This document shows, piece by piece, positions 1-11,435 of a stretch of DNA of 64,000 nucleotides. A program made the translations under genes and the position numbers. This DNA is from Chamaecyparis obtusa (lineage: Eukaryota > Streptophyta > Pinopsida > Cupressales > Cupressaceae). The number at the start of each line of letters is the position of its first letter. The first letter of the stretch is position 1. The notes under the pieces were generated by a model. The model saw only the letters and a list, made by a program, of their open reading frames with translations. It searched no databases and was not told the origin of the DNA. The stretch is taken from contig BSBK01000873.1 in the NCBI GenBank assembly GCA_027943335.1, positions 863,501-927,500 of the forward strand. Direction: 5' to 3'.

Positions 1-2326
1 GGCAGCTTCTCCATTGCATTTTTAGCAAGTTGCTTACACAAAATCCCATAACCATTGGGTTGGCATCTTTAACATGCTGGCCTCCATTCAATGCAGGGCA
101 TATAATAATAAGCTAACAACCAAAAAATGGCAACCCCCTTTCAAAATTTGTGCAGGCCTCCTATGCTTTGTGGCGTGAGGTCTCCACATAGTTATTATGT
201 GAGTCCACTCTTTTGTTGAATTGCGTGGGGCCCACCTCTGCTAACGTAGGCCCCCTTTGTATGTGCTCACCTTTGATTTCATGAGCCCCTTTTCTTATAT
301 TGGCAGCTCACACACCAGTAAGCTCTCTTTTTCAAATTCACTTTAACTTTGTGTGCACGTTTGCCTTAATTGGCATCACACGCAACCTCACTTTGTATTT
401 GTTTATTCTGGCTTCTTATTAATGTGCCATGCCCAACCTTTGCAACAGAACACACATTCATTTATCATGCACACAACCCTGAATTGTACCATTATTGCCA
501 CATAAGGTTTTGAACTCAGTCCAAGTGTCTCTAAGTGCTTCATCTTATTTCTAGATCACAACTCAAATGGTCTCGTGGACACCACACTTGAAAACCCTAT
601 TATTTATTTCTTTTTAGAGTTTAGTAGAATACAATTCAAATGGCATTGTGTTTATTTAATTTCATTTGTGAAACCCTGTAAAGCATTGTGTTGGAGAGAA
701 CATCGATCCTTGTGACATTATCATGGGGAGTGTATTAAATCAACTTTTGAATCTGGACCACCGAAATGGTAAGTGCCATAGGCACAACTTACTGGTATAC
801 TAGTTGGATCGACTCCACAAATACCATGTTCTTTTATGATTTGAAACCCCCTTTACATTACCTTAAAAGGGGCATTGAACTTCAATTTACCAACTGTGCT
901 AGTGTTACTACATTATTGTTAGGAGCCTGACTTGAAACTGAACATCCTTCACACAAGTGAACTACACTCCCGACACTTTTGAAACAGTACCCACTTCTAA
1001 AAAGCTATTCCTTCTCCCCTCATCAGTGGTTTTGTTACTCAATCCAAAATAAGTAGCTCATTGTGACAGACCTCGCCACATATTACACTTTCATTCTTTG
1101 CAAAGATTGTTAGATAACACTAGCTGGCATCCGAAACTAGCTTTAAAAATTGATTAAATGGCTCAACAGGTAAGCACCATCTGGAGCATGATTTCACCTC
1201 CAACCATAAAGCACGCGGGTCAAAGGAAAACTTCCCAAAAATATTGGAGCTGAAAGATTTTAACGACCAAACTTGGTCACTTGCAAACATAATTATGTCT
1301 GAACTGCCAAAATCACTAAAGTTGCCTACAGAATTGGCTTTGAAAACTGACCCATTGAAACTTTCAGGAATCAGAATCAAGGGCATTTGTTCTTTGTCTT
1401 ATAGATAGTATAATTCCACAATTAGGGCTCATGATGAATAACATGGTGCATTTGGAAATCAGGCAAAGATAGGCTCTCATAATTGCAATCTGGGAAACAT
1501 AGTAAAACAGTGATTTGTGCATACAGAATGACCCTGGGAAAGTATGCTAAAAGATTCATCAAGACTTCTAACTTGGCATACTTGTAGTATTTTCAAAGTA
1601 GAACATAGTAGTACAACCCGTTCAGGCTCATCAATCACGGATCAAAATTTATAACATCATGAACATGGGTATAGATCACTCTGCACAATTCACAACTTGT
1701 AAAACAACATAAGTTGTATTTGGAATCGCATTTGTAAACTGAGCAAACGGATTCGTCATGACCTCAAAATTGAAACATATGAAGTATTTGACCCTTGGAG
1801 TATGATGCAAAAGGAATTTTTTCAATAGGGTCAACTGGGTCAAAGATATGACTGGTCAAATAGGCCCTTCTAGAATTCTGAACAATTACACACGTGCATG
1901 ACAAGAACAAACAACCAACTTTGAGAGGTTTGAAACCTAATCAAACGGATTCGAAAAGACTTGAAAATTGGAACATAGGTTCTTTGATATACATACTAAA
2001 CATCCTCAAAGTGGTGGGTCATGAAACATTTCTGGATGCAAGATATTCAAAGGCAAACTGGGCTACTGTACTCTATTTGACACTTAGGCAGAATTGTGCA
2101 AATTGACACTTGCTCAAAATGGGATTTCACCGAATGAATCGGGATGATAAAATAACATCATAGAATGCATGCATATACTAAATGGAGTGTGTTAAACACC
2201 TGGAACACCTCATAAGCTTCAAAATGATAGCTGGGTACATATGCATGAAAAGCATTTAAAGGAGCTAAAATTTTACAATTTCTTCAATTTGTGATGCAAA
2301 ATGAGCATGCAATTTTGAGTCCCAAC
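1..2326. repeat. Long terminal repeat copy A (left end cut by window)
   Basis: This stretch is repeated in direct orientation at 7466-9728. Base 1 aligns with 7466, and similarity stops after the shared gtcccaac at 2326 / 9728. Over the first ~137 bases I counted about 11 differences by eye (roughly 8%), so the pair is old. The copy carries 240 bases (972-1211) that copy B lacks; B has a different 181 bases there. No coding sequence is evident; short frames inside are not conserved between the copies. The pairing, the length and the TG...CA ends of copy B support an LTR. The strand of the parent element is unresolved. Confidence 0.75.
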
Positions 2327-2589
2327 TGTGGCTCTAACTATGGACGCGTGCCCCATGTGGGCATGTAGAGAACCGCAGAATCTCATGGTAGAAGCAGAGC
2401 ACCCCCAAAATAGGAATCAGACTTTTCACTTTTCAGCTTCATCTCAAACTTCGAACCAGGAACCTCTCTCTTACTTCAAAATCTAGAAACCCTTTATTGA
2501 AAGTAGGGCCGACACACAACTAAAGGGAAATAAAGAAACTGTACAAACATGAAGCTTATTTACAAAGGCCCAAAACCCCAAAACTGAAA

Positions 2590-4119
2590 TCAATCTTTAC
2601 CTCTGTCAAATAAATGATTCTCATCTCCATACAACGGAGGCAAACTGAAACTACATATTTCATCCAACTGGTCAAAAACATTATGATTTATCTTAAACAT
2701 ATCATAGAAAAATTGATCACTAAACTCACCATTATTCGGAAAAGGAGAGCCATCAGGATGCCTTGAATACTGATCATTTTGAGATGTAAAAACATCACAT
2801 TCTTCATTGTCACTGTCATGCTGAAAATGGAAACACTCCAACTCCACATCATGGCTGGAAACACTAACATTCCGATCATTAGTTTGCATAACAGAATACA
2901 ACATTTCTATCTCATCACTTTGCAAACTGAGGTAGAACCTCTCAACACGAATCTCTGATTGCATAAAATCGGAACTATCTTGTTGCTCACAAACAACATC
3001 GGCAACATTTAGGAAGGAACAAGCTCCGTCAGTGAGTGGCTCATTAGTCATTAGCAAATATGAGAATACACTTTCAGATTTACTACATTCTTCAACATCA
3101 AAATGTAAACCAGAACTACAATCAACAAGCTCTTGCAAATCTGAATACTCGTTAGCACACTCATCATTGTACTCATCAAATATAATATTATCAAAATTAT
3201 CACAATGATATGCACTTTCGCATTGCCGATTTAAAATAGGAGAAGAGATGTCAAAATGTGTTTCACTCATCATGCCATCATTTGAATCACTTTCATCAAA
3301 AATTATTTTTACTGGGCATGGAAATTTGGAAATAAACTTAGTGTCATACCTCTAAAAATCAGCATCCAAGAGATCCGAAATCTGCTCACAACTTAGCAAG
3401 CACTGAACATCACATTTTATCTCTTCATTCTTACTGATGATGTTGCAAATCCCTTCTCCAGCTGAAACAAGGACTGAACTTACTTGTCTCAGATTATCTT
3501 GTGTGAAGTAACCACTGCAGGAACTATCATCTGCATTATATCCTTGTTCTTCATATTCACACAAAACATCACTAAACTGAAACAAATAACCACTATTATC
3601 ATGCTGAGATAAAGAGAAATCTACAAGCTAAGGGAAATTATTATTAACTGAAAATTCATCTTCCACTCCTTGACACTCATAAACTTCATCATCAGCACAA
3701 TAACCAACACTATGACCATCACAGGACTCAGCATCCCCAAATGAACTAGACTCAGCATCATTGAATTCAGCATTTATAAAAGAGTCTATCCATTCCTTAA
3801 CATTTTCTAGTGCTTCATCTTTTAAGGATGCAGTCCAACTAACCGATTCAGGCATAGAAAGTTCTAGGAACATCTCAGCATACTGGTATTCTTGAAAATC
3901 TAAACCCACAGGAAGTTCACTACATGCAATAAGAAACCTCTTGTAATAAGACAATGTAGACTCTTCATTTCTTCCTCCTATTGCACATCTCAACATTAGT
4001 ATGCAATTATGCTAAATTCTTTTATTTATCAAATGAAGTTCATCATTATAACTTTCTAGATCTAACTGAAAATTTTCAGATCTAGAAGCACCCTGACTCA
4101 TAACAACTGGAAACTCCAT
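2590..4119 (-). pseudogene. Acidic unknown ORF inside the LTR-flanked region
   Basis: A single minus-strand frame runs from an ATG at 4119 (start MEFPVVMSQG) to a stop just below 2590, about 509 codons. It is broken by only three in-frame stops, near 4012, 3625 and 3349. The predicted protein is very rich in Asp, Glu and Ser, with scattered Cys, and has no membrane segment or signal peptide that I can see. The N-terminal 170 residues look more globular (for example ALENVKEWIDSFI); the rest looks low-complexity and acidic. I recognise no family. Keeping one frame over 1.5 kb of AT-rich DNA suggests former coding capacity. If the element is plus-oriented this would be an antisense ORF, as known in some Tat/Ogre-type elements; if minus, it is an ordinary ORF near the 3' LTR. 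Confidence 0.45.
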
Positions 4120-4722
4120 TCTAACACACTAACAAAACAACAAAGCTTATTTCATGACAATGTTTCTATCCAGCTTCATGCAACCAGTGACTTCATATAA
4201 CATCAGCATATTTATGATACTCTTTAGCAACTGAATCTTCTATCCAGAAATATGGCAAGAACTTTCAAACTAATTTCCCTTCTCTTTAGTGACCGATTCA
4301 CCTATTTAGGGACTGATTTTATACTTTGATAAAAGATTACCTGGAAGTGTTGTTGCTAGTGTAAAATACTGATCTGAAGCCTTCCTCAAATCACCTTTCA
4401 AATCTTTGTAGAGCCGTCACCTCTTTGCAGAGGACCAATCTTGAACCAGCTGAGAACCTTTATCTCACACCTAGACCTTCTTTATCAGCAAACACAAAAC
4501 AACTTCACAGGATGCACTGTTTCTCAGGATCACAAAATACATTACAATTTCATTTTACAAAACATTGATCAAATAGAGATTCAGAGTTGCCACTCACATT
4601 CAGTGAGAAGGTATAACAATTTTGAAAATATTTGACTCTATAACCAAACTGGACTAGACCCTGGTATGATTCATCAGAGCAAGGAATTGAGCATCTTAAA
4701 CTTGCTGTCATTTATCTTTCCT

Positions 4723-4854
4723 AGTAGAGTCGCCAATTTGTTGGCGTACTTGAATGGGAAAACCCACTTGAAATCTGATTTATCTTAAACACACCAGAGA
4801 TTTACTGATCTCTTTAACAAGATTTTTTCACTGCTATCCCCAGTAGAGTCGCCA
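4723..4854. repeat. Pair of 13-bp direct repeats, agtagagtcgcca
   Basis: Perfect copies lie at 4723-4735 and 4842-4854, each followed by a T-rich run. The spacing is 119 bp. Their role is unknown; they may be the remains of a longer tandem unit within the element interior. Confidence 0.5.
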
Positions 4855-6466
4855 TTTTTTTAGTGATTTCTCTTGTATCCCTCAATTCTAAAAGAGACAA
4901 GGAAAACCAGACCTAGGGATCTTTGTCCAGCTCACAAAAGTCTACTTCTTCTTGCAAAATGAGGGGCAAGAAAAGACTAATTGATGAGGATTTGATCCTC
5001 CTTCTGCTTCGAGCTCCACACACTCAGGTGGGTGTACCTAAAACATGATAAAATATGCATACATATAACTCACTAGCTAACCTCATTATGCAGATGTGAC
5101 CGTGGATAGTTCTCAGACTTATAAAACATGGGAGTCCAACTCAACCAGTCTTATACAGGATCCCACTTGTATGATCTACTAAGAACTAGGGAAATGGTCA
5201 AAGTGACAACAAGGATATTCACCATTCTTTTCTTCGAACCTGGAGGCTAAGGCAGGCTAACCTATCAAATTCACTTCCACAAGGAATCACCAAAAGCCTT
5301 TGCACTATTCAATGCAAGTTACATACATTAATGCTCTTAAACTAGAAATGGAAAAGGATTTGAATTAAATATTTGATGATGAAAACTGTAGGAAAAGCAA
5401 GAGACTAGTGCCTTATCTATTGGGCATTAGAGTCAAACAAACATGGATTCCCATAAAAACCTAACTCCAAACTCAAAGAAACCAAGTGAAGTGCCTTACA
5501 AATCACTCTTCTCATTCCAATTCTTAGACATCAAATTCATGTATAAATCTTAAATTCTCGGAACCTACATTCAAGATTGACTCTCTCCTTGAAAGAAACT
5601 TAAAAACAAAGATCGAAACTACCTTATAGCCAGTGCATCAAAATGCCTTACAAACTGATACACAAGAATTAAGACCAGATACACAAAGACATCAACACAA
5701 AGTGAACAAGGATTTCATTGTTCTTTATTAAAATTTCATCTGGTTCAACATATTTACAAGACGAAGAAACACAGAGAAAACAAGAAAAAGGCTTGAATAC
5801 TGCCTAGCAACATAAATTTTCAACCTCCCTTCAAATGAGAAGAAAACAGAGATATAGCATAATTGAATCAATTCAATAACCCACTAACAGCTGTCCATTT
5901 AGCACAAAATATCTCCACAATTCCTCTCCACCATAACTTGCAATTGATTCTCCAAATTGAAGCACATTCTGCAATCATTTCCAAACTGATCTGATTCTGA
6001 TTCTTATCCTCGTAATTTTAACCCAAACTGCTCTCATCCACTTCACTGAAACTAAAAATAATCATTTCTATTGGATTCCTCGTTCCTTGCTATTTCTGGA
6101 AACATATAACACTTGCATATTCTGATAAAAAATGAGTTCCCAGGACATTAATTTGTGAGTAGGCTTGACCATTTAAATTTTTGAATTATTCTCTAAAGTC
6201 TAGACTATGTCAATTTTCTAAATTCCTTTTAAGTCCATAATTTTATATCCTTTTTTGCACATGCCTAAGGAAGCACCAGAATCTGCCAAGTGTCAAGTTG
6301 TGAAAGGTTGCTCGGACTAACCCAAGGTTAACCCTCTGATTGGGAGAACTGGCAAATGGCACACAATCTCTGAATCTCCAAATCACTTGACTAACCGCAG
6401 TTAAGCTCTGAGATCTGGCGAAATAGGCATTCTCTGAATCTCCAAGTTGATCTTTGACCTTGGGTT

Positions 6467-6506
6467 AGATTTGGAGAATAGGGGACTGAGCCCATTCTCC
6501 AAATCT
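6467..6506. repeat. Long perfect-stem hairpin
   Basis: The arms at 6467-6483 (agatttggagaataggg) and 6491-6506 (cccattctccaaatct) pair over 16 bases with one bulged A, leaving a 7-base loop. The surrounding 6290-6720 repeats the words tctgaatctccaa and tttggagaat in both orientations. It probably forms a strong RNA or DNA hairpin. Function is unknown. Confidence 0.7.
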
Positions 6507-6944
6507 CATAATGAAATTGCCTTGATTGCAGGGATTTGGAGAATTGGTGAATGAAGCAATCTCCTGATTTCGGAATGGCTTGGCCTTAACCACTAGCATT
6601 CAGCGACCAGGCGACTGGTGGTTAACTAGCCGCCACCTCCAGATCTCTAGATTTTTGCTAACTGCCCGATTTGATTTGGCGAATCTACGAGCACTTGACA
6701 CGTGTCATCTTGAGGCCTTGTCACTGTCGCATCACCTATTCTACAAAATTTACTTAACTACGCAATCATGGGCATGAAAACCAAGGTACCTCCAACTAGT
6801 CATCCAGGCAGAGCCTCCAGCACTTCTTTCTATTTCACTATGGGAGTGGATTTTCATATATTCAGCTCAAAGACCCATTTTGGTATGCATGTGGGATATT
6901 AGTTTTGCTAGTTTTAAAGACTCTTGATTTCCTGCACCAAAATT

Positions 6945-6963
6945 GGGGGGGGGGGGGGGGGGG
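6945..6963. repeat. G19 homopolymer next to LTR B
   Basis: Nineteen consecutive G follow ccaaaatt and precede cac and the TG that opens LTR copy B. In plus orientation it sits exactly where a polypurine tract belongs. Homopolymer length may be affected by assembly. Confidence 0.6.
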
Positions 6964-6966
6964 CAC

Positions 6967-9729
6967 TGTGCACTAAGACCACTAGCCAAGAGGGCCTGCT
7001 AATAGCCTCTTGACTTCAACTTATAATGCATAGTAAGTGTCGGTGTATTTAAACACTCCAAAAGAGAAATGCATAACCAATGTGGGATAATAGATTTTCA
7101 AGCTGCTTTTATTGAAAACCTCCGTCTGCATTGCGTGAGCACTCCTTTGCACAGGTAGCTTCCATTTATATTACCTCACACCGTCCCTTCAAACAAAACG
7201 CGTAGGCCCCCTTTAGCTCTTCAGAAATCATCGCTTACCTCACGGTGTTGGCATTCCACATTAAGTTTGGACACAAAGAATGTGCCCTGGTTTTGTTTTT
7301 ACATTGGTAGCTCTTCAATGCATGTCACACACTAAGGCACTTCCTCTTACTTATCATGCATTGTCCTATGCATAAATCACCATAAATTGGGGGCTCTGCT
7401 CGTGTATTGAAAATAGGGACCCCAAAGATAGAACTTATGGTGAGTTCCACTTTGCTCCTTGCACAGGTAGCTTCTCCATTGCACTATTAGCAAGCTGCTT
7501 ACACAACATCCCATAACCATCGGGTTGGCATCTTCAACATGTTGGCCTCCATTCCATGCAGGGCATATAATAATAAGGTAACAGCCAAAAAATGGCAACC
7601 CCCTTTCAAAATTTGCGTGGGCCTCCCATGCTTTGTGGCGTGAGGTCTCCACATAGTTATTACGTGAGTCCACTCTTTTGTTGAATTGCATGAGGCCCAC
7701 CTCTGCTAACGTAGGCCCCCTTTGTATGTGCTCACCTTTGATTTCGTGAGCCCCTTTTCTTATATTGGCAGCTCACACACCAGTAAGCTCTCTTTTTCAA
7801 ATTCACTTTAACTTTGTTTGCATGTTTGCCTTAACTGGCATCACACGCACCCTCACTTTGTATTTGTTTATTCTGGCTTCTTATTAACGTGCCATGCCCA
7901 ACCTTTGCAATAGAACACACATTCATTTATCATGTGCACAACCCTAAATTGTACCATTATTTCCACACAGGGTTTTGAACTCGGTCCAATTGTCTCTAAG
8001 TGCTTCATCTTACTACTAGATCACAACTCAAATGGTCTTGTGGACACCACACTTGAAAACCCTATTATTTATTGTTTTGTAGAGTTTAGTAGAATACAAT
8101 TCAAATGGCATTGTGTTTATTTAATTTCATTTGTGAAACCCTGGCATTGTGTTGGAGAGAACATCAATCCTTGTGACATTGTCATGGGGAGTGTATTAAA
8201 TCAACTTTTGAATCTGGACCACCGAAATGGTAAGTGCCATAGGTACAACTTACTGGTATACTAGCTGGACCGACTCCACAAATACCATGTTCTTTTATGA
8301 TTTGAAACCCCCTTTACATTACCTTAAAAAGGGCATTGAACTTCAATTTACCAACTGTGCTGGTGTTACTACATTATTGTTGGGAGCCTGACTTGAAACT
8401 AAACATCCTTCACACAAGTGAACTACACTCCCTGTTAGGAATAAGGTGTCTCAACCTTGGATAATTCCTATTCTTATTATTTGTATTGTAATATGTATTT
8501 CTTGCAAATAATGCTGATGTGTGGGCATCTTGAATTGTGTGTAAGGAGATCATGGCTAAAACGGTTGGAACATTTTATGCTGCCGTGATTTGTCTTCAAG
8601 GTTTTAGAAATCTCACGCCGGTCAAATGAAAAATTCCCAAAATGATTGGAGTTGAAAGATTTTAATGACCAAGCGTGGTCACTTGCAAACATAATTCTGT
8701 CTGAACTACCAAAATCACTAAAGTTGCCTCCAGAACTGGCTTTGAAAACTGACCCACTGAAACTTTCAGGAATCAGAATCAAGGGCATTTGTTCTTTGTC
8801 ATACAAATAGTATAATTCCACAATTAGGGCTCATGATGAATAACAGGGTGCATTTGGGAATCAGGCAAAGATAGGCTCTTAGAATTGCAAACTGGGAAAC
8901 ATAGTAAAACAATGATTTGTGCATATGGAATGACCCTGGGAAAGTATGCTAAAAGATTCGTCAAGACTTCTAACTTGGCATACTTATAGTATTTTCAGAG
9001 TAGAACACAGTAGTACAACCTATTCAGGCTCATCAATCATGGATCAAAAGTTATAACATCATGAACAGGGGTACAAATCACTCTGCACAATTCACAACTT
9101 GTAAAACAACAAAAGTTGTATTTGGAATCGCATTTGCAAACTGAGCAAACGGATTCGTCATGACCTCAAAATTGAAACATAGGAAGTATTTGACCCCTGG
9201 AGTATGATGCAAAAGGAATTTTCTCAATAGGGTCAACTGGGTCAAAGATATGACTGGTCAAACAGGCCCTTCCAGTATTCTAAACAATTACACACGTCCA
9301 TGACAACAACAAACAACCAACTTTGAGAGGTTCGAAACCTAATCAAACGGATTCAAAAAGACTTGAAAATTGGAACATAGGTTCTTTGATATGCATAATA
9401 AACATCCTAAAAGTGGAGGGTCATGAAACATTTCTGGACACAAGATATTCAAAGGCAAACTGGGCTACTGTACTCTATTTGACACTTAGGCCGAATTGTG
9501 CAAATTGACACTTGCTCAAAATGGGATTTCACTGAATGAATCGGGATGATAAAATAACATCATAGAATGCATGCATATACTAAATGGGGTGTGTTAAATA
9601 CCTAGAAAACCTCATAAGCTTCAAAATGACAGCCGGGTACATATGCATGAAAAGCATTTAAAGGAGCTAAAATTTTACAATTTCCTCAACTTGTGACTCA
9701 AAATGAGCATGAAATTTTGAGTCCCAACA
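6967..9729. repeat. Long terminal repeat copy B (about 2.76 kb)
   Basis: It begins TGTGCACTAAG at 6967 after the G run and ends GTCCCAACA at 9729, so it has TG...CA ends. Bases 7466-9728 match copy A; 6967-7465 correspond to the part of copy A outside the window. Bases 8433-8613 are foreign to copy A. Read on the minus strand it opens TGTTGGGACTC. Immediately to its right, on the minus strand, the accessory ORF ends in a purine-rich run, so copy B could alternatively be the 3' LTR of the minus-strand Tat element. No coding sequence is supported. Confidence 0.65.
8433..8613 (+). mobile_element. Fragment of a second LTR family inside LTR B
   Basis: Copy B departs from copy A exactly after ctaca-ctccc and rejoins at cacgc. 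The replaced block opens TGTTAGGAATAAGGTGTCTC, much like the LTR start at 41040 (TGTTGGGATCAAGGTGTC). A later stretch (gtgggcatc...) also resembles the 41040 LTR. Copy A has 240 unrelated bases at the same place. I infer an LTR insertion with deletion, or gene conversion with a diverged family member. Confidence 0.5.
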
Positions 9730-11432
9730 CCTCCATCACTGTCTTCTTCACACTTTGATTCAAAATGCTTCTCTTTCTCCCTTTCTTTATCTTCAATTTG
9801 GTCCTCAAGTGAATTGACCAATGTATTGAAATTTACCATCATTTGATCTAGCCTTTGTAAATATGGCAATGTGGGGTAAAAGCCTCCAAAGGGAAGTCCC
9901 TTTCTCTTTAGCTTTTTCTCAAATGACAATAATTCTGAGAATTGTTCTGCCCTCCTCAACACCTCATCATCATCTGGGATATTTCTAATGATGTTCTCTT
10001 CAGGAAACTCCTCATGTCTGTTATTTATAGGGATGGTGGGAGTATAAAACTTCCTTGCCATAACAATGAAATTCTCTATATCTACATATCTATATATAGC
10101 AACATTCATCTTGTATTGGCCCAACCAATCATTTAACTTATTAAATGCATTCTTTCCAATTGTGAAGTTGAATACTCTGTAGTGCCTTGGGGTAAATGTA
10201 CCCTTTCTATGGGGGGCCAAGTGTTTTTTATCAGTTAACATCAGCTACCAAATGATCTCTAGGAAAGCAATCCTGGGTGGCACAAAGAATGGTAGGACAT
10301 GAGGTGGCTGGGGACACCCATAGACTCTAATTATTGTGAAAGTCTTCTCATAGTAAAAGTCTCCCCAGTTATGATTTTTAGGCCACTTGTCAACAAATTG
10401 ACAAGGCCTCAGTAATTGCAAAGCTTTAACTAGCAGTCTGGAAAGATTTAGTCCTAAGTTGAGAAAGATTTGTTGTACCATCCAATTCTAAAAAGCACAA
10501 AAATCACAATCTATGGAAGTAGAGCTCCATGCCCTTATCCAAAATTGAACTAGATTAGGCTGACCCCTCCACATCATTTGAGGTTGAAGGTGCTCCAAGT
10601 CCATAATGTTGTAGTTGTAAAACAAAATGAGGTGCATTAACAGTGAGTAATGCAAAAATCTAGGAGAAGCTTCCCTCTTCCTAAGAGCTTCAAGTCCTTC
10701 ATGCATCTTATTTATTACATATCCTATGTAATCATATCCTTTGCTTGTATGGAGGCTTTGTGAATCTAATACCATCATCAGGATGTCGGATGAAATCCTT
10801 TCTGCACCACCATCTATCTCTAGCACCCTGCATAATCCATATGCAATGTATTTGATATAGAAACATAGGTCCTTGTAGAAGTATGGGGCTGCCCCAACCA
10901 CTATTGCAATATAGTTTATGTTGGCTCTTGGGACATGAATCTAGATTTCTCTAGCAACAAGGGTTGATTCCCTAATGTACCTATTTGTGTGGGCATGCAA
11001 ATTGATCTCTATGGCCATGGGAATGCGAATATTGAAAGCCCTCATAAATGAATTTCTATCTAATGTGACCAGAGCTGAGCCATCCCCTTTCCTTATTATT
11101 TTTGACAAAGGGTAATATTTGTCAGCCAACCCAATGAGCAAGTCTACATCTATAAAAACATCAGGCACTATCAACCTAGCCAACCCGGAGGTCCAAGGGT
11201 TTGAAACAGGAACTGGACTATCAACATTCTTATAAAAATATCTAAATAGACACATGCCAGACATATCTCCAGTCTTCACATCTCTACAATAACTTAAATC
11301 ATTAGTGAAAACTTTGTCACTAACCTTTTTATTTTGTGAGGACCCAGGCAGTAGAGTGAGAAATTGGTCTGAGTATCTTTCCTTCACTTTTTCTTCCCTT
11401 ACTGGTAGAAGCTCCGTTGGTTGTTGGATGAA
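9730..11432 (-). pseudogene. Accessory ORF of unknown function, 3' of integrase
   Basis: One minus-strand frame stays open from 11432 to the LTR boundary at 9729, about 567 codons, with only three internal stops (near 10938, 10485 and 10242). It then runs 18 codons into the LTR before stopping. The protein is mixed alpha/beta in composition, with no signal peptide; motifs I can name only descriptively include LVTLDRNSFMRAFNI, GGAERISSDILMMVLD and an acidic C-terminus KCEEDSDGG. An ATG in another frame at about 11434 (MIHPTTNGASTSKG) could be the original start, joined through a frameshift in an A-run near 11395. It lies on the same strand as the Tat pol and 2.4 kb beyond integrase, so it may be an element-borne extra ORF. 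I recognise no family; a plant-mobile-domain-like protein is only a guess. Confidence 0.5.
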
Positions 11433-11435
11433 TCA

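Larger units (their letters stand above)
2327..6966. mobile_element. Internal region between the two long LTRs
   Basis: This is about 4.6 kb between LTR copies A and B. It contains no gag, protease, RT or integrase that I can recognise, so the element looks non-autonomous (LARD-like: long LTRs, non-coding interior). Contents: a minus-strand acidic frame (2590-4119), two 13-bp copies of agtagagtcgcca 119 bp apart (4723 and 4842), AT-rich sequence with nothing recognisable at 4860-6290, a phrase-repetitive part with a strong hairpin (6290-6720), and a 19-G run just before LTR B. A plus-strand element would use the G-rich tract as polypurine tract. A minus-strand element would read ttttggtgcagg just after its LTR, a possible primer-binding site. 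I cannot decide between these. Confidence 0.6.

Noticed and set aside
7377..8264. Frames of 107 and 110 codons inside LTR B
   Set aside because: Neither is kept open in LTR copy A, and the region is LTR sequence.
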